This document shows, in pieces, positions 48,229 through 60,492 of a stretch of DNA of 64,000 nucleotides (the stretch's first letter is position 1; every line of letters begins with the position of its first letter). The notes beneath the pieces were generated by a model. It saw only the letters and a list, made by a program, of their open reading frames with translations, was not told the origin of the DNA and did no database searches. The position numbers were made by a program, and so were the translations under genes. The stretch comes from Campylorhamphus procurvoides (Eukaryota; Chordata; Aves; Passeriformes; Dendrocolaptidae), in the NCBI GenBank assembly GCA_013396655.1, contig WBMV01001920.1, positions 666,632-730,631 of the forward strand. The letters are read 5' to 3'.

Positions 48229-51200
48229 GTGAGTGTGAAGTTTTACCTGTCTTCCCTCCATTACCTCTTCCTTTTGATTAATTCTCCAGGAAAACAATCA
48301 TAGTATCAAGTGTTTCCTAATAACTTTTTAGGTTGATGACTAATTTTTCAGCCATGCTGAATGATGGGTAATAGTAAGATATTAAACCCTGCCGTGAAAT
48401 GGGCGTCCAAGTGAGAAAAGCATCAGGGAAGCTGTGCAGGAGAGGGAGGTTTTTGAAATATTCCAGTTTCAGGAAAGACTGTTCAGAGGTTATGTGCCTG
48501 GGAAGCTGAAACTAAGCCTTTGCCAGGTAAAAACACATAAGAAAATGAGCACCGATGGAGCTCATGTTTGTGGCCTTGCCTTGCTGGCTATGGGAGGGAG
48601 ACCTAAGAGGTTTACTCTTAAAACCCTCATCCTACCCTGGGGAAGGATATTAGATTTCAATCTAGGCTTTGCAGATGGGCCTCAAACAAACTGGAGAGCT
48701 TGTGAAAAACACATGGAAGTAAGATGTGGGTTTGGATCCCAAAATTCCTCTTCCTAACAAGGAGTTGCTTGAGTGTTGCTTTGGAGGCTTTCAGCTCTGA
48801 CATGCTAGATGCTCCCCCCAGCATCCTCCCTTTTGTGGTGTGTTGCAGGCTCCCAGTGTTTTGTTGGGCTCTACCAGCACATCGCTTTGGGCTTATGGTC
48901 CCCATTTTGGGACTGTAAGCTCCAAACAGGCCTGCACTGTGCCTTCCCTGCTCTCCAGCTGCAGTCTTCCATGAAGATTTAACACGGGGGAGTGGAGAAG
49001 TGAGAAAGAACAGGATGAAATAATCTTTTTCTGTAAGTCAGCTGATGCGCTATACAAAATGAAGGTCTAGGTTTTGAACCTAGAATTTTCTTTAATAACA
49101 AACCCTGGTCAATGAATGTAAAAGCCCCATGCAGAGCCTTTTACTGTGTTAGTCATAGCTTGAATCCTTTATGTTTCCTCTTCTAATGGCAAGTATTATC
49201 CAGCATGCCTTGTTACAGTGCAGTCTTTGGAGGGTGTGGAAGTTAGTAATGATGGTGCCTGAATGCTGTTCCAGAGATCGCTGCTACAATTCACAGCAGA
49301 TAATAGGAGCCACAGCCAGACGGATAATAGAACTGACTGGGATCCATTTATTGCTAAGAGACTGTCTGAATATTTGTACATAGCCTGAGCCACTCCACCC
49401 TCCTTCATCACATTTCCCAGGAAAGGGGAGGTGGGGGTAGGGTGAAAAAACAAAACTCAAGCCTAGGGCAGAATGGGGAGGAAAGGAGGGATTTGCACAC
49501 TCTAATGCATTCACAGCTTTTAATTTTTTGTATGGCCCTTGTCAAAATTGAGCCTGAAGGGTGTAGGTTGCTAACATATTTACAGCCTGCCTACACATGT
49601 GAAGGTGTGGCATGACCACAGGAAGCAAGTGGTGGACTTTGGATGGCAGCCTATCTGAATCCTAAACTAGCATCTGATCCCAAAGCCATCTTCTCTTGCA
49701 GATAAATGACCAGTATGATGGAAGGTTTAAGTGATGGGCTGCAGGCAACTCAAAGTCAGGGATAACAGAAATAGTCAGGCTAGTAAAACGTGACCTAATT
49801 CAGACCATCATAGTTCATTGCTACTTCAAGTTTTCTTGGTCTTCACATGCTTGCTAAGCTGCTTAGGCCTTGCAGAAGCTGTCTGGAGAGGTAATTTGTG
49901 TGCTAAAATGTATACATGTCTTTTATAATGTGGTGGTTGTTTATGTGGAAATAAAAATATTTGTAGTTTATGCTCCTAGTGTTGCTCTTTATCTTTCAAG
50001 GGAGCCCATGGTTATGTCAGCCCTTCTCCTATCCCTGGTATTGGCTCTGTTCAGTATGTGCTGTTTCTAGGACGTTGGTGAGGCGCAAGCAACAGGCAAT
50101 GACAAAGTCCAGCTCAGCAACAAAGGAAATACTGATGATGGCATCTCTTCTTACTCCTTTTTCAAAGCAGTAGAGGGTAGGGAAGTTAAGCTGCAGTGCT
50201 CCTGTCTCTGGGGAAGGACTGTGGTTTAGTGTAGGTCGAGGAGAGCAGTTTTGTGATAGTTAACTGATGGTCACTGCTGATTCCTGGCAGCAAGCCTGGC
50301 TGTGCTAATGGAGGAACTGACACCCTGATGGAAGTGGATGATGTGCTGTGTGAGAGCTCCCTACCTGCCTGCTGAGCGATGATGGGCTTGGTTTCCTGGC
50401 CCCCTCAGTCAGCACATGTTTGGACACTGCCAGTAAGCAAATCCAGCCTCACTCCTACCTTACCTTTTGCTTTGAAATGCTTTGTGGTGTTGGGAGCATG
50501 TCTGAGAGTCTGTGATCTGAGGTACTCATGGCTCCCAGATGTTAGAGCTGCTCAGCTGGCATGGAGTCCTTGCCAAGCTGATCTTCTGTGACCATTCATT
50601 TTTACATTCTTTGTCTTTTTTTTTTCTTCGTCCCAGAGGTACTAAGGCCTTTTCTTTACTGATCAAACAGTCTGTTAGCAGCACTTCATTTTTTTTGTAG
50701 TCCTTGGAGGTCACAGAGTTTGTTCAGAAGTTATTTAGATTATACTTGTGCTAAGGAGGAAAAGTAAACTCTGTTTGGATGTGCAAACAGGTTCAGGTGC
50801 AAGTCTGTTTTCACCCCCACATCTGATCATGCGCTGTCAGTTGGTGATAGTGTGTGGGGTGATAAGGGCTTTGATTGCAAACCAGGGCTCCTGGGCTCTG
50901 TTCTTGGCTTTGCAGAGGTGTGTGAACACTGAGCACCCTGTGTTACCCTTCTCTGTCATCAGGACTGGGAGCTGATTTGGGCAGGGACCACCTCTGTGTA
51001 CTTGGGGCTGACAGATGCTGCCTGTGACGGGCAGTGAATGAGTAACAAGAGCTTTCACCTGTGCCTCTCTGAGTGGGAGAGATGTGTATGGAGAGTGGAA
51101 AACCAAGCAGCTGGGTGCTCACTTACGCCTGGATACATCAGGTGTTCAATCCTGGGGGGTCCTGACCTCCTCTGTGCTACCCTATTAAGGGTGTGAGATG

Positions 51201-54200
51201 CAAACCCAGAAATCAGAATTCTCCATTGTAGGCTTCTTTTCCCACCCACTCCTTCTTTTACATTTTCTTTACAGACCAGAGATCTGTAATATGGGGTATT
51301 GTACTAATCTGTAGCATAGATCTGCAAAATTCCCAGTATCTTGAGTAAATTAATGAAGGAATGTTGTTTTCCAGCTGGTTGGAAGAGATCTTGGTCTTGG
51401 AGAGCCTTTCCTCTTGTGAGACTTCCCCTGGGAGGTTATGTGCAATAAGGCTTTGCAATAGCAGCAAATACTGGTCTTGAAACATTCTCCTGAAGCTTTT
51501 GTGGAAGGTGGAGGGATGGGATTTTTCTTCTACACTGAAATTAAATGTCAACAATTTTCAACCCATCATTTGGCCCTTTCAGCTGAAAGATCCTACCAAG
51601 ATCCTTCTTCCTGGGAAGACAGTGTTTCCTTTTTTCCTTTTCTTTTTTGGAGATGGCATAGGAAGGGCCAGTTTGGGACAGATGTTATGAAAAACTTGAC
51701 TACTCTGGTATTAAGGACTATGTTCATCACAAAAGATAAAAGATACATGTACATTTCAGGCTAGATTTAGAGTATTCTAAGATGTTCTGTCACCCTAACT
51801 GAAATGTACAGTTTAGGCAGTGGACATTCCCTAACTCCAAGATTATTTTATTACATCTCTTTGCATACAGTTTGGCTCACTTACCAAGAATCTTTCAGAG
51901 TTCCCACAACTTGTAAGTTTAGGTCAAACAGGCATATATGTTAAGGGAAAAGGAATGTCTTGAACTGTACTCAAAAACAATGACTATATAGTTTAAATAT
52001 CATTTTGAGGAAAATAATTCATATCCCAGAGGAATGAGTTCTAGCAACTCCAGCACTGATGTTGTGCATGACAAAGTATTACTAAAATATTTTTCAAAGG
52101 TTGCACTGTCTCTCTGGAGATGAAGCCCTTTCCTTACCATCTCTCAGAATGATGGTGGCCAAAATTTTTCCATACTAGGAGCTAGTCAGTGGTCAGTCTT
52201 CACCACAGTGTCTGCACATAATTACTGTGACTTGTAATCCCAAATCACTGAGGCATTTTTGAAATGTTACTGTTAGGCTCTTAAATCTAAGCTTGGGAGG
52301 AGCTTTAGTGGGAGAAAAGAAAGAACAGCCCTATTTTCATTTAAGTTTGGGAGTTGGCAGAGATGGAGGCTGCCTAACCTTCAAACAGATGGCTACATCT
52401 CAGACTGTGCTTTCCTGGTGGCCAGGAAGACCTGAACTCTAACTGCAGTTGTGGCTACAAATAAGTTGTGGACCACAGGCAAATTCTTGTGCTTGCTTTC
52501 TCCCTTCCAGAAAGGGTGAATTGATTCTTAGAAACACAGCTGGTCCATCCTGCATGTTGGGGGCTGTCAGGATGTGTGTGTCCTGCCTGCTCCTGTGGCA
52601 ATCCTTTTTTATCAGGCTATGAATTCCTCAAAGAAACAAGAGAGAGGAAGGGTGTAGGGGTAAGTGAAGGGCATCTTACCACACATTTTTACAGTTCAAG
52701 CCTGAAGTAGCACAAAACAAACTACAAGTTTTGACACAAAGTAGGCTTCCTGAAAAAATTCCTAATTTCTCTTTTTTAACATTGATGGACGTGCTCAAGT
52801 CCTTCTTCATGCACAAGATCCTTTCTTGAACTGTACCTTGTCTCTGCTCACCCTGTATAGTCAGTGTATGCTGCTAGAAGAGCAAAGTGAGAATGCAGCA
52901 GCATCATCACCACAAGTGCAGGAGGAGGATAAAATCCTGGTTGAAATCCGAGACCTGAACTTGCCTGCAGAGATAATCCAAAATGCTGTCTAAAATATGG
53001 CTGCCTGGAGAATCAGATATGATCACCCAGGAACTCCCTTGGGTTTTATGCCCAAGCTGCTGACTCCAAAACTTTTTACTTTGTCTCTGAAATGCATGTG
53101 TAGTTTCAAACCAAAGTATCTGAAAATCATCTCTTTTAGTTTTGTTGGCAGAAAGTAGGGATCTCTGTTCCTTTTGTTCTAGATACAACAAATGTCTCAA
53201 ATGTGAAGAGTAAGCAGGGTTATAATAAGGCATGTATGATGAATTCCAAACATCCTTGTGCTTTGCCTTCTGCCATCAACAGAATAGCTATAAACTAGTA
53301 CTTTGACTATGATGAATTCGTTTTAATCTGTACTTTCATATGTCCACAATGATTGAGTCAGTGCATGAAGAATTGAGGCCTGTAACCACTCCTCCAGGCT
53401 GATGTTTCAGGTTTAATGGACAGCTGAGCAACACGTTAGAAGGTCTTTTATCTTTTCTGACTGTCCATTTAGATCAGCACTAAGACAGCAGACTGAAAGC
53501 TGCCACTGTCTTTTGGACTGTGTAAGGGAAGCTGCAGAGTGTGACTTATGAGTAAACAGCAAGAAAACTAGTCAATGATCAAAGCTTGCCTGAGTAGCCC
53601 TGTGGGGGAACCCTCTTGTTATACCACTGCTCTGAGATCATGCAACTTGCCTGTGCAACAGGGTACAGTGTGACACACTGAGCTTCTTGTCCCAAGCCCT
53701 CGTCTGGTTCAGATTTGCTTCTTGTTATTGTCTCCAGTTTTCAGCTCTGACTGGTTTGGGCACTGATGCACTTGGCTGCTTAAATCATGTTGAACATCTC
53801 CTTATGCTGGAAGAGGCAACCATAATTCCCCTGAATGTATAGCACAGTCAGAACCTACAGCCACAGTGAAGCTGTAACACCAGCCTCTAAAGGACAGGTA
53901 ACTCTTACGGTATCCTGACTTCAACCACTGCTTCAATTCTGGGCTAGGTGATTTGGTACTGGAGATATACCTCACAGAGGTCTTAGAATTAATCTTACTG
54001 ATTACTGCGTACAGCTGTAAGTAATAAGAGGTATTGCCTGTAACTGTATAAATTAAAAGGAAAAATCCCAGTCTTCTGTCTAAAAATACCGTCTACTGCC
54101 CAGTTATTCAGGCCAGGAAAAGATTTTCATGCTGCTGGGCAGGAGGTCTAGAACTTACTTTGTCTCCCTTCTGCTGCTGTTAGGGAGGGACATGTTTAAC

Positions 54201-57200
54201 AGACCATTGCTCTCATTTGTTTGGCACTTTGACTTTCTATGTCTCCCCAGAGACCGATCTCCAGGTTTGGTCCTCATCTGAAAAACTATGGTGAGGGTCT
54301 CTTATTATGAGCTTTGAGATTGATCAGCTAGTAGCTACAAAGAAAGCCCAGGCCAAGGAAAATTGGAATGCTGCTAGCCAGGAAATATCCCTGGATAGGA
54401 AAGGAACTTTCCAGAGTGTAGTTTCAGATCCTTGGTTTGTATTAATGGACCTGGTTCCATGTTTTGTAGAACTGTGTACTTGAAAACAAGCTGGAGTGTA
54501 AAAGAGAGAATTTAGTCATGGTAGCTTAAATTCTCCTCTTTTGAACCATGTGAAATGTCAGGAGGACAGGAAGCTCTCCTGGGGGTAATCCCACCTGAAA
54601 CTCTAGCTGCCTCTGAATTAACAAAGTCCCCAAGCAGACTGATACCACAGGATACAGATGTTTTGGTTCTGGCAAGTAACATGAAACTGCAGGTCAAGTT
54701 TATGCCAAAATTTTCTATTTTTTTTTCATAGACACTGTTTTAAAAAAAAAAATGCTCACCCAGACTATAAACCTTGTTTAGAAATGTGAATGGGTGTGTG
54801 TTCTCCTGCTGGCTTCATAATTTGGTAGATGTTAACACAATGTAAATACAGTACAATACAGTTTGGCATGGTGTTTATAAGGACATATGGGAACTATCAT
54901 TTTTATGCAACCAGTACTGGGTTTAGTGCTTCTTAAGGGCTTCTGCTTTGACTGTGTGTGAGCTTGACTATAGTAGGAATGAATTATGAAGAGCAGCAAA
55001 ATGTGCATGTCTTGTAAACATGGTGATGTTGAAAGATCCAGATAGATGGGTAAATGCTGTTTAAAGCCAATACAAAAAAAAGAGCAAATCTAAGGGCGGA
55101 TGGCAAAATCTTTAAAATGCAGGACTGAGTGTTTCTCTTCCAGCTTGCAGGAGGATTTGAGAATATTTCCATCTCATGCTATAGGGAGAACAATCATGTC
55201 AGTCTAGGCCTGCTCTGGCCCAGAAGAGAGGTGGGTTCCCTGCTACAGATACTACAATGAGCCCACATCTTAACTGCTAGTGATTCCCTTGTGCAGCAGA
55301 AATGTTGGACATCTGTTGCCAGCCAGAAGAAAAACCCCAAACTCCTTGGAATGTGAGTATGAAATTCACTGTCTGAATCAACAAATCAAAGTTGCCACAA
55401 TTTTAATTTACTGCATATGAGATGTTTAGACCAGCAGGGCCATCCAGACCTTTGCTAATATAAATGTTGCAGAGCATCTCTGTATCCCATGATAAAAGAT
55501 GAGTGAATATATATAGGGCAAAATGCCAGCAAAGGCTTCCCAGTGCTTCTGTGAGGGTGTTTGCCAGGAGAGAATGGCTAGATGATACTGAGGATGTATC
55601 ATGCCCCAAACTGAAGGATTGAGGGGGGAAGAGACTAACAAAAGTTATTTATATAATGGCCACAGCAATCTGACTTGGAAGAGTTTTCTTCCTGTCCCCA
55701 AATCTGGCATTTGGTCTAACTTCACATGAGTGAGGAAAAACAACCCAACTGAGCTTGTGGGAGGCTTCTCAGTGCAGGGAGTAATTCCTCTTTCCCCGTT
55801 CATCTGTACCAAAGGTTGATCTCTGCTCCTTCTGTCCAAGGTGAAATGCTTTGTGTGTCCAAGCTTATGGGTCAGAAGAAAAACATCTTCTCTTGTGGCC
55901 CATACTGTAGTTAGGGCAAGTCAGAGAAAAGTCCCTTATTTTGTCTTTTGCCTGCAAGGGACAAGAGAACACCATTAGGAAGGGTGACAGCACAGGGTTT
56001 TCATTAGGCAAAAGGAAGGTTTCATGCAAGGCCAAGTTACTTTCATTACTATGGATGCTTCATGGCACTCTACTTTTTGGGTGTGGGCTCACTCCCCCCA
56101 TTGAGACTTGTTTATTCCAGAGCTCAGTAGGTTTCTGGGAAGTGCTGTAATAGCTGGGAGGAGATCCCATGGAGAGGGTGGATTCTCTCGGACACATGCT
56201 GTTTAACAATGCCACTGTCTGCAGAGGAACAGAAAATAAACAATGCAAACTCTCTGCAGTAAACCATGCAGAAACACCAGAATATGATTAGCCTCTTGGA
56301 AGGTGGCTAGTGCCAAGCAGCTTTGCTGCTGTTGTTTATTGTTGCAGAGGAACTAGAACTACCTCTTCAAAACAGGGCAATATTGCCCATTTATAACAGG
56401 TTAATGGTTCCTGCAACTGAAACGGAATGGTTCCTGGTGAAACGTGGGAAACATCTGTAGAAAGCAAATTTGGATGCAATAAAAACCGCAATGAATTAAT
56501 TTCATTTTATGGAGACATCTTGAGCAGGGAGAGTGAAGAGCTGTGTTTGGATAGCTGTTGCAATTGCAAGCAATAAAGGCTGAGGGATTGTCTCTGAGGA
56601 CTGATCATCAAAGCACCAGGCAAGAGAAGCAGGTGAAAGCAGTCAGATGGGTGGAAGCAAAGGGTAGCTGGGGTGCTCTGAGGATGGGTCCTGTCCAGCT
56701 CAGAATACTCAGTGATTCACTGTCACTGAGCAATGTGGCTGCCTCTGTGGAGCAAATCAGAAGGCAGTGAGAAGATAAAGTGAGTGCCATCTGCATTTCC
56801 AGGGGTATTTTACTCTGGATTAGCTCTGCCTTGGAGGACCAGCCCTTAGGATCGGATGTGGCTGTTTGGAGTGCATTTGATGTGCTCTGGCATGTATCTG
56901 TCAGTCTAGCTTCATCTGAAAGGAGTCCAGATTTCACCCTCCAAGATCACATCACCCTGTGATGTGAACATAAGTGCAGTAAGTGGGGACAATTGGGAGA
57001 TCTGCTTCTAAAGCACCTGTTTGTCAGAATTCAGATCCTTGCATGCTAATGGATGGAAGTAGCACCCAGAGCATGCCAGCTGCACATGTGTAAAGCCCAA
57101 GAGCATGTGTTTGGACTGAGAAAGTACAGGGTGCCTTGATGCTGCCAGTTGCTTCTTGTGTTTATTCTTTGCATGTGAGTCAGCTGAGAGAGGGTTGATC

Positions 57201-57801
57201 TACTTTTCTGTCCACAAGTTTTGGGCAAGCTGGGGAATCCCTGACTTTTGGAAAGCAGCTCCCTGGTTCATTGACACAGTCATTGAAACTTACACGTGGA
57301 CTCTAGGGATGGATTCCAACTCTTTAGCAGTGAGTCTGTACATACTCAGTGCTGAGGTGGTAGTGACTCTCATTTACCCTATACTCACCCATCCCAACCA
57401 TTGGCAAGGACACTTTATGCTGAGAGCGGAGAAGCTCCTGTTGTGTCCTTGAGTGAACTGGATACAAGGGCTTTCCCCAGAGGATCCAGGTCACCCTAAA
57501 ATAGGATAAACCTCACCTATGCTAATTGCAGGGGAAAATGGAGAGCAGCTTGTACTGTGCTGCTGTGTGTTGCCCCTAAGTGGGGATTCAGCAGAGCAGC
57601 TCAGGTTCCAGGAGGGCTCTGGAAAAAAAAGATGATCTAAAGGGATTAGTATCTTCTGCAGTCAGGGACCGTTTTCAGGTGTGGGTTTATATGAAGATGT
57701 ATTTTTAGGAGGTGCTGGGGTCTGCAGTTGGTTTGTGAGCCCTGGAGCCTATTTTCTATTTGGGAATGCATTCTGTAGTGAAGATCAGTTTGTCAGCACT
57801 C

Positions 57802-57817
57802 TTTTTTTTTTTTTTTT
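57802..57817. repeat. poly(T) tract of 16 bases
   Basis: An uninterrupted T run, followed by C and more T. It lies 20 bases before the perfect palindrome at 57837. Confidence 0.85.
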
Positions 57818-57836
57818 CTTTTTATTTGTCTCCTAA

Positions 57837-57861
57837 CATATGACCCACTCTGGGTCATATG
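57837..57861. repeat. perfect inverted repeat, 11-bp arms and 3-base loop
   Basis: CATATGACCCA at 57837-57847 is the exact reverse complement of TGGGTCATATG at 57851-57861, with CTC between. Each arm contains a TGACC half-site, so the pair forms an everted nuclear-receptor-like arrangement as well as a potential hairpin. No known terminator or RNA gene class fits. Confidence 0.85.
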
Positions 57862-59639
57862 AAGGAGACATGGATGGTATGTGACAGGAGAAAGGCTGCA
57901 ATCTGCAGCTGGCTCTCCAGCAGGGCTTGGTACTTGGAACATTCCCAACTGCAGCATCTCCTTCTCCAGCCCTGTGGGCCAGTGCAACTGAACACAGCGC
58001 TTGGTAAGTGGTGTATCTGGGACACAGATGGATGTGGTCTTGGTATAGTACTGTATTTTGGTGAAGCGTGACAGGTTGGACATTCAGCAATTCCTGTTCC
58101 AACTACTGACGTGTCCAGCAGGAATAGACCCCAAGGGGATACTCAGAGATAAGTGAAACAAGATGCTTTTCCCTGAACTGCAGCAATACAGCCCAGTCCT
58201 TACACATCAGTGCCTAGTAAGTACAGTGGCAGTAGCTTCCAGCAGATACCCTGCTGGGTCTTGTCCTAAACTTGGATATAAGAAGCTCTCAAAGCTTAGT
58301 GCTACACCTTAGAGGTCTTTAGCTCCTCCTTAGCAACAGGCACTGTAATTATTAAAGCTCTGAGAGGGAAGATAGCCACAGCTGTGGCAGGTGGTTGGAG
58401 TTGTTTCTTAGGTCAGATATTTACAGCCTGGTGCAGGGTTACAGTTCTGCCAGTGTGTACCACTAAGCATTATCCCAAGGCACATGTATACTGCCAGGGT
58501 TTATGCCTTTCTTTCCAAACCACATCCGCATTGGCTCCATTGCAAACTAGGTCCTGAAATGAAAGGAGTAAAAATCATGAGGACCTTCTTGGGCCTGACC
58601 TGCAAGCATGGCAATACATTATTTGTCCTGCAAGCTCTCAAGCAATGAAGAAAGCAAACACCAGTCTAGAAATAGCTTGTCTTGACTCTCCAGTCTTGCT
58701 AGAGTGCAGACTGCTTGCCTTGCTGCAGTCATGCTCTGAGCTTGCTGCCAAGGACAACCATCCTTGAGTTTTGAGAATGCTCTGGTTTACCATGGCTATG
58801 TACCCTTAAAGTCATGCTAGACAAGCTTTTGAAAGCTCAAGAACTAAAGAGGTCTGGATGGATGAGAGAATCAAATTCTTGAAGGATTAATTGCCTTCAC
58901 AGAACAGACCAAATTCTAGTTATTTTAGGAGTAGACATTTCATGATTATTCTTTTAGGTACACCTTCACTGAGTTACTAGGCATGCCTGACAGTCTGCTG
59001 CACAGAATACCTTGAAGAATTAAGGAAATTTTATCTCTTCTCAAACACCAGCATAGTGAGACATATGGAGACTAAAATCCACATCCTCAAAGGAATGTAA
59101 ATTTATAATTTGCACTGGGAAGTGGTGGAGATAACAGGATTTCTCCAGGGTTAGGGTTAAGCTGATTGACTTTTCTGGTATATAGGCATGTAATTGATTC
59201 TCTTGGAGGCTCTGGGTCTAAGCATTTTCCCTAGATCATGTCTATAGGGGAGGACAGAAATGAGACAGGTGTCTCCTGAGCCAGTCTTCCCTCAGTTACT
59301 TCTCTGAGTTACTGCTGCTTTCTGTGATGGTGTTTCTTACTCTTGCCTCTGAATCAGCTGATTTGAACTCTGTGGGAACCAGGTGGGCTCTGATTTTGGT
59401 GAAGTTTTTACAGGCACTGTCTTTCAGATTTAAAGCACAAGATTCTTCTCTTATTCTTCCTGTTATTGCCTCATTTTCAGCTGTGCAGTTTGGAGTGCCT
59501 AGACTGGCCTCGCCTCTCCTGGCCTAACCTCTCACAAACAGCCACGAATTTTTGAGAAGGGCCCTGGTTTGCTCTGCCAGCACTCCTTCATTTTGCCTTT
59601 CCTCCTTGCAAGCCACACTGAAGCAGCGCTTTGCTATTC

Positions 59640-59890
59640 TTCGCGAGGAAAATAAAAAAAAAATAAAAAAAATTAAGTAGGTCATGGTGTCATGTAAGGC
59701 AGCCGAGCGCTAACGTGGAGCCAGGCGAGCAGAGCGAAAAAAAACCCCTGTCGGGTCGGAGAAGATGAATGAGCAGCTGTGCGGGATAAACAGGGATGGA
59801 GGGATGGATGGGAGCGGAGCGCGGCGGCTGCAGGTGGAGGGGCCGGGGGACCGCGGGTGCCGCAGGACAATGCGCCCTCTCCCGGCACAG
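59640..59890 (+). promoter_or_regulatory. candidate CpG promoter and first exon
   Basis: About two dozen CpGs by eye in 250 bases, including TTCGCGAGG and GCGCGGCGGC, form an islet that ends at a strong donor CAG|GTGAGT (exon end 59890). An ATG at 59765 in fair context opens a frame of exactly 42 codons to the donor, starting MNEQLCGINRDGG; it does not match the TPRG1 N-terminus I remember, so this may be 5' UTR. The + strand and the position, about 54 kb after the LPP stop, suit a 5' exon of TPRG1, or another transcript. No TATA box is obvious, only an A-rich stretch at 59648-59672. RNA-seq junctions from 59890 would test this. Confidence 0.45.
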
Positions 59891-60120
59891 GTGAGTGTCG
59901 CTCCTTCCCTCTGGAATGGCTTTCCTGGCTCTCGCAACAGGTCATGGTGGTTTCCTTCATGGTTTTCTCCCCCTCGCCCCGCAGTTCAGTCCAAACAGTC
60001 CATGCAGAAAGCATGGGACAGGCATGGAAAATCACTCTGCAGACCAAAACTCCTTAGTCGCAAATAATTTAATTTGTTACCCCCTTTATAGATTTATGAT
60101 CCCTGGTTTGTCAGTTGTGG

Positions 60121-60197
60121 TGGCTTGTTTTGTTTGGGTTTTTTTTCCTTTTTTGTTTGTTTTTTGTTTGTTTGTTTGGTGGTGTTTGTTTTTTTTC
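60121..60197. repeat. T/G-rich simple repeat, (TTTG)n-like
   Basis: Irregular TTTG and T-run units across about 75 bases, ending TTTTTTTTCAG, which by chance resembles a splice acceptor. It is 230 bases past the candidate first exon. Confidence 0.8.
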
Positions 60198-60444
60198 AGA
60201 ATTAACATATGAAAGAAGGAGGGAGTTTCATGCCCTCTAGCTGTCTTTATTCTTGCCCAGCATTACTCAGTGGGCCTGTAATAGATTTCTTTGCAAAATG
60301 GACTCAAGCCTGACCTTATCTCCAAGGTGGGATTTTGCCCTAGATGTGGCATATCCCTGTAAATGTCCCTTAACCTGTGGGCCTGATTATAGTTTAGTGT
60401 GGATGGTGTTCTCTGCTGCTTGATGAATTTAGAATTTTAACCTA

Positions 60445-60492
60445 TTAAAAAAAACCCCAACCAAACAAAAAAAAATCCCAAAACAAAACCAA
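60445..60492. repeat. A/C-rich simple tract
   Basis: AAAAACCCCAACCAAAC-like sequence similar to the tract at 46.07 kb and of a kind common in songbird genomes. Confidence 0.5.

Larger units (their letters stand above)
48229..59639. other. non-coding stretch: intergenic or first intron of the next gene
   Basis: Some 11 kb without a supported gene, CpG islet or recognisable mobile element. Open frames stay below about 120 codons and match nothing known. If the 48.1-kb promoter is real, this is its intron; if only the 59.8-kb one is real, it is intergenic. A poly(T) tract and a perfect palindrome at 57.8 kb are listed separately. Confidence 0.55.

Noticed and set aside
59869..59887. Possible second CTCF site (GCGCCCTCT core)
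   Set aside because: Only about 12-13 of 19 consensus positions agree, much weaker than the site at 35048.
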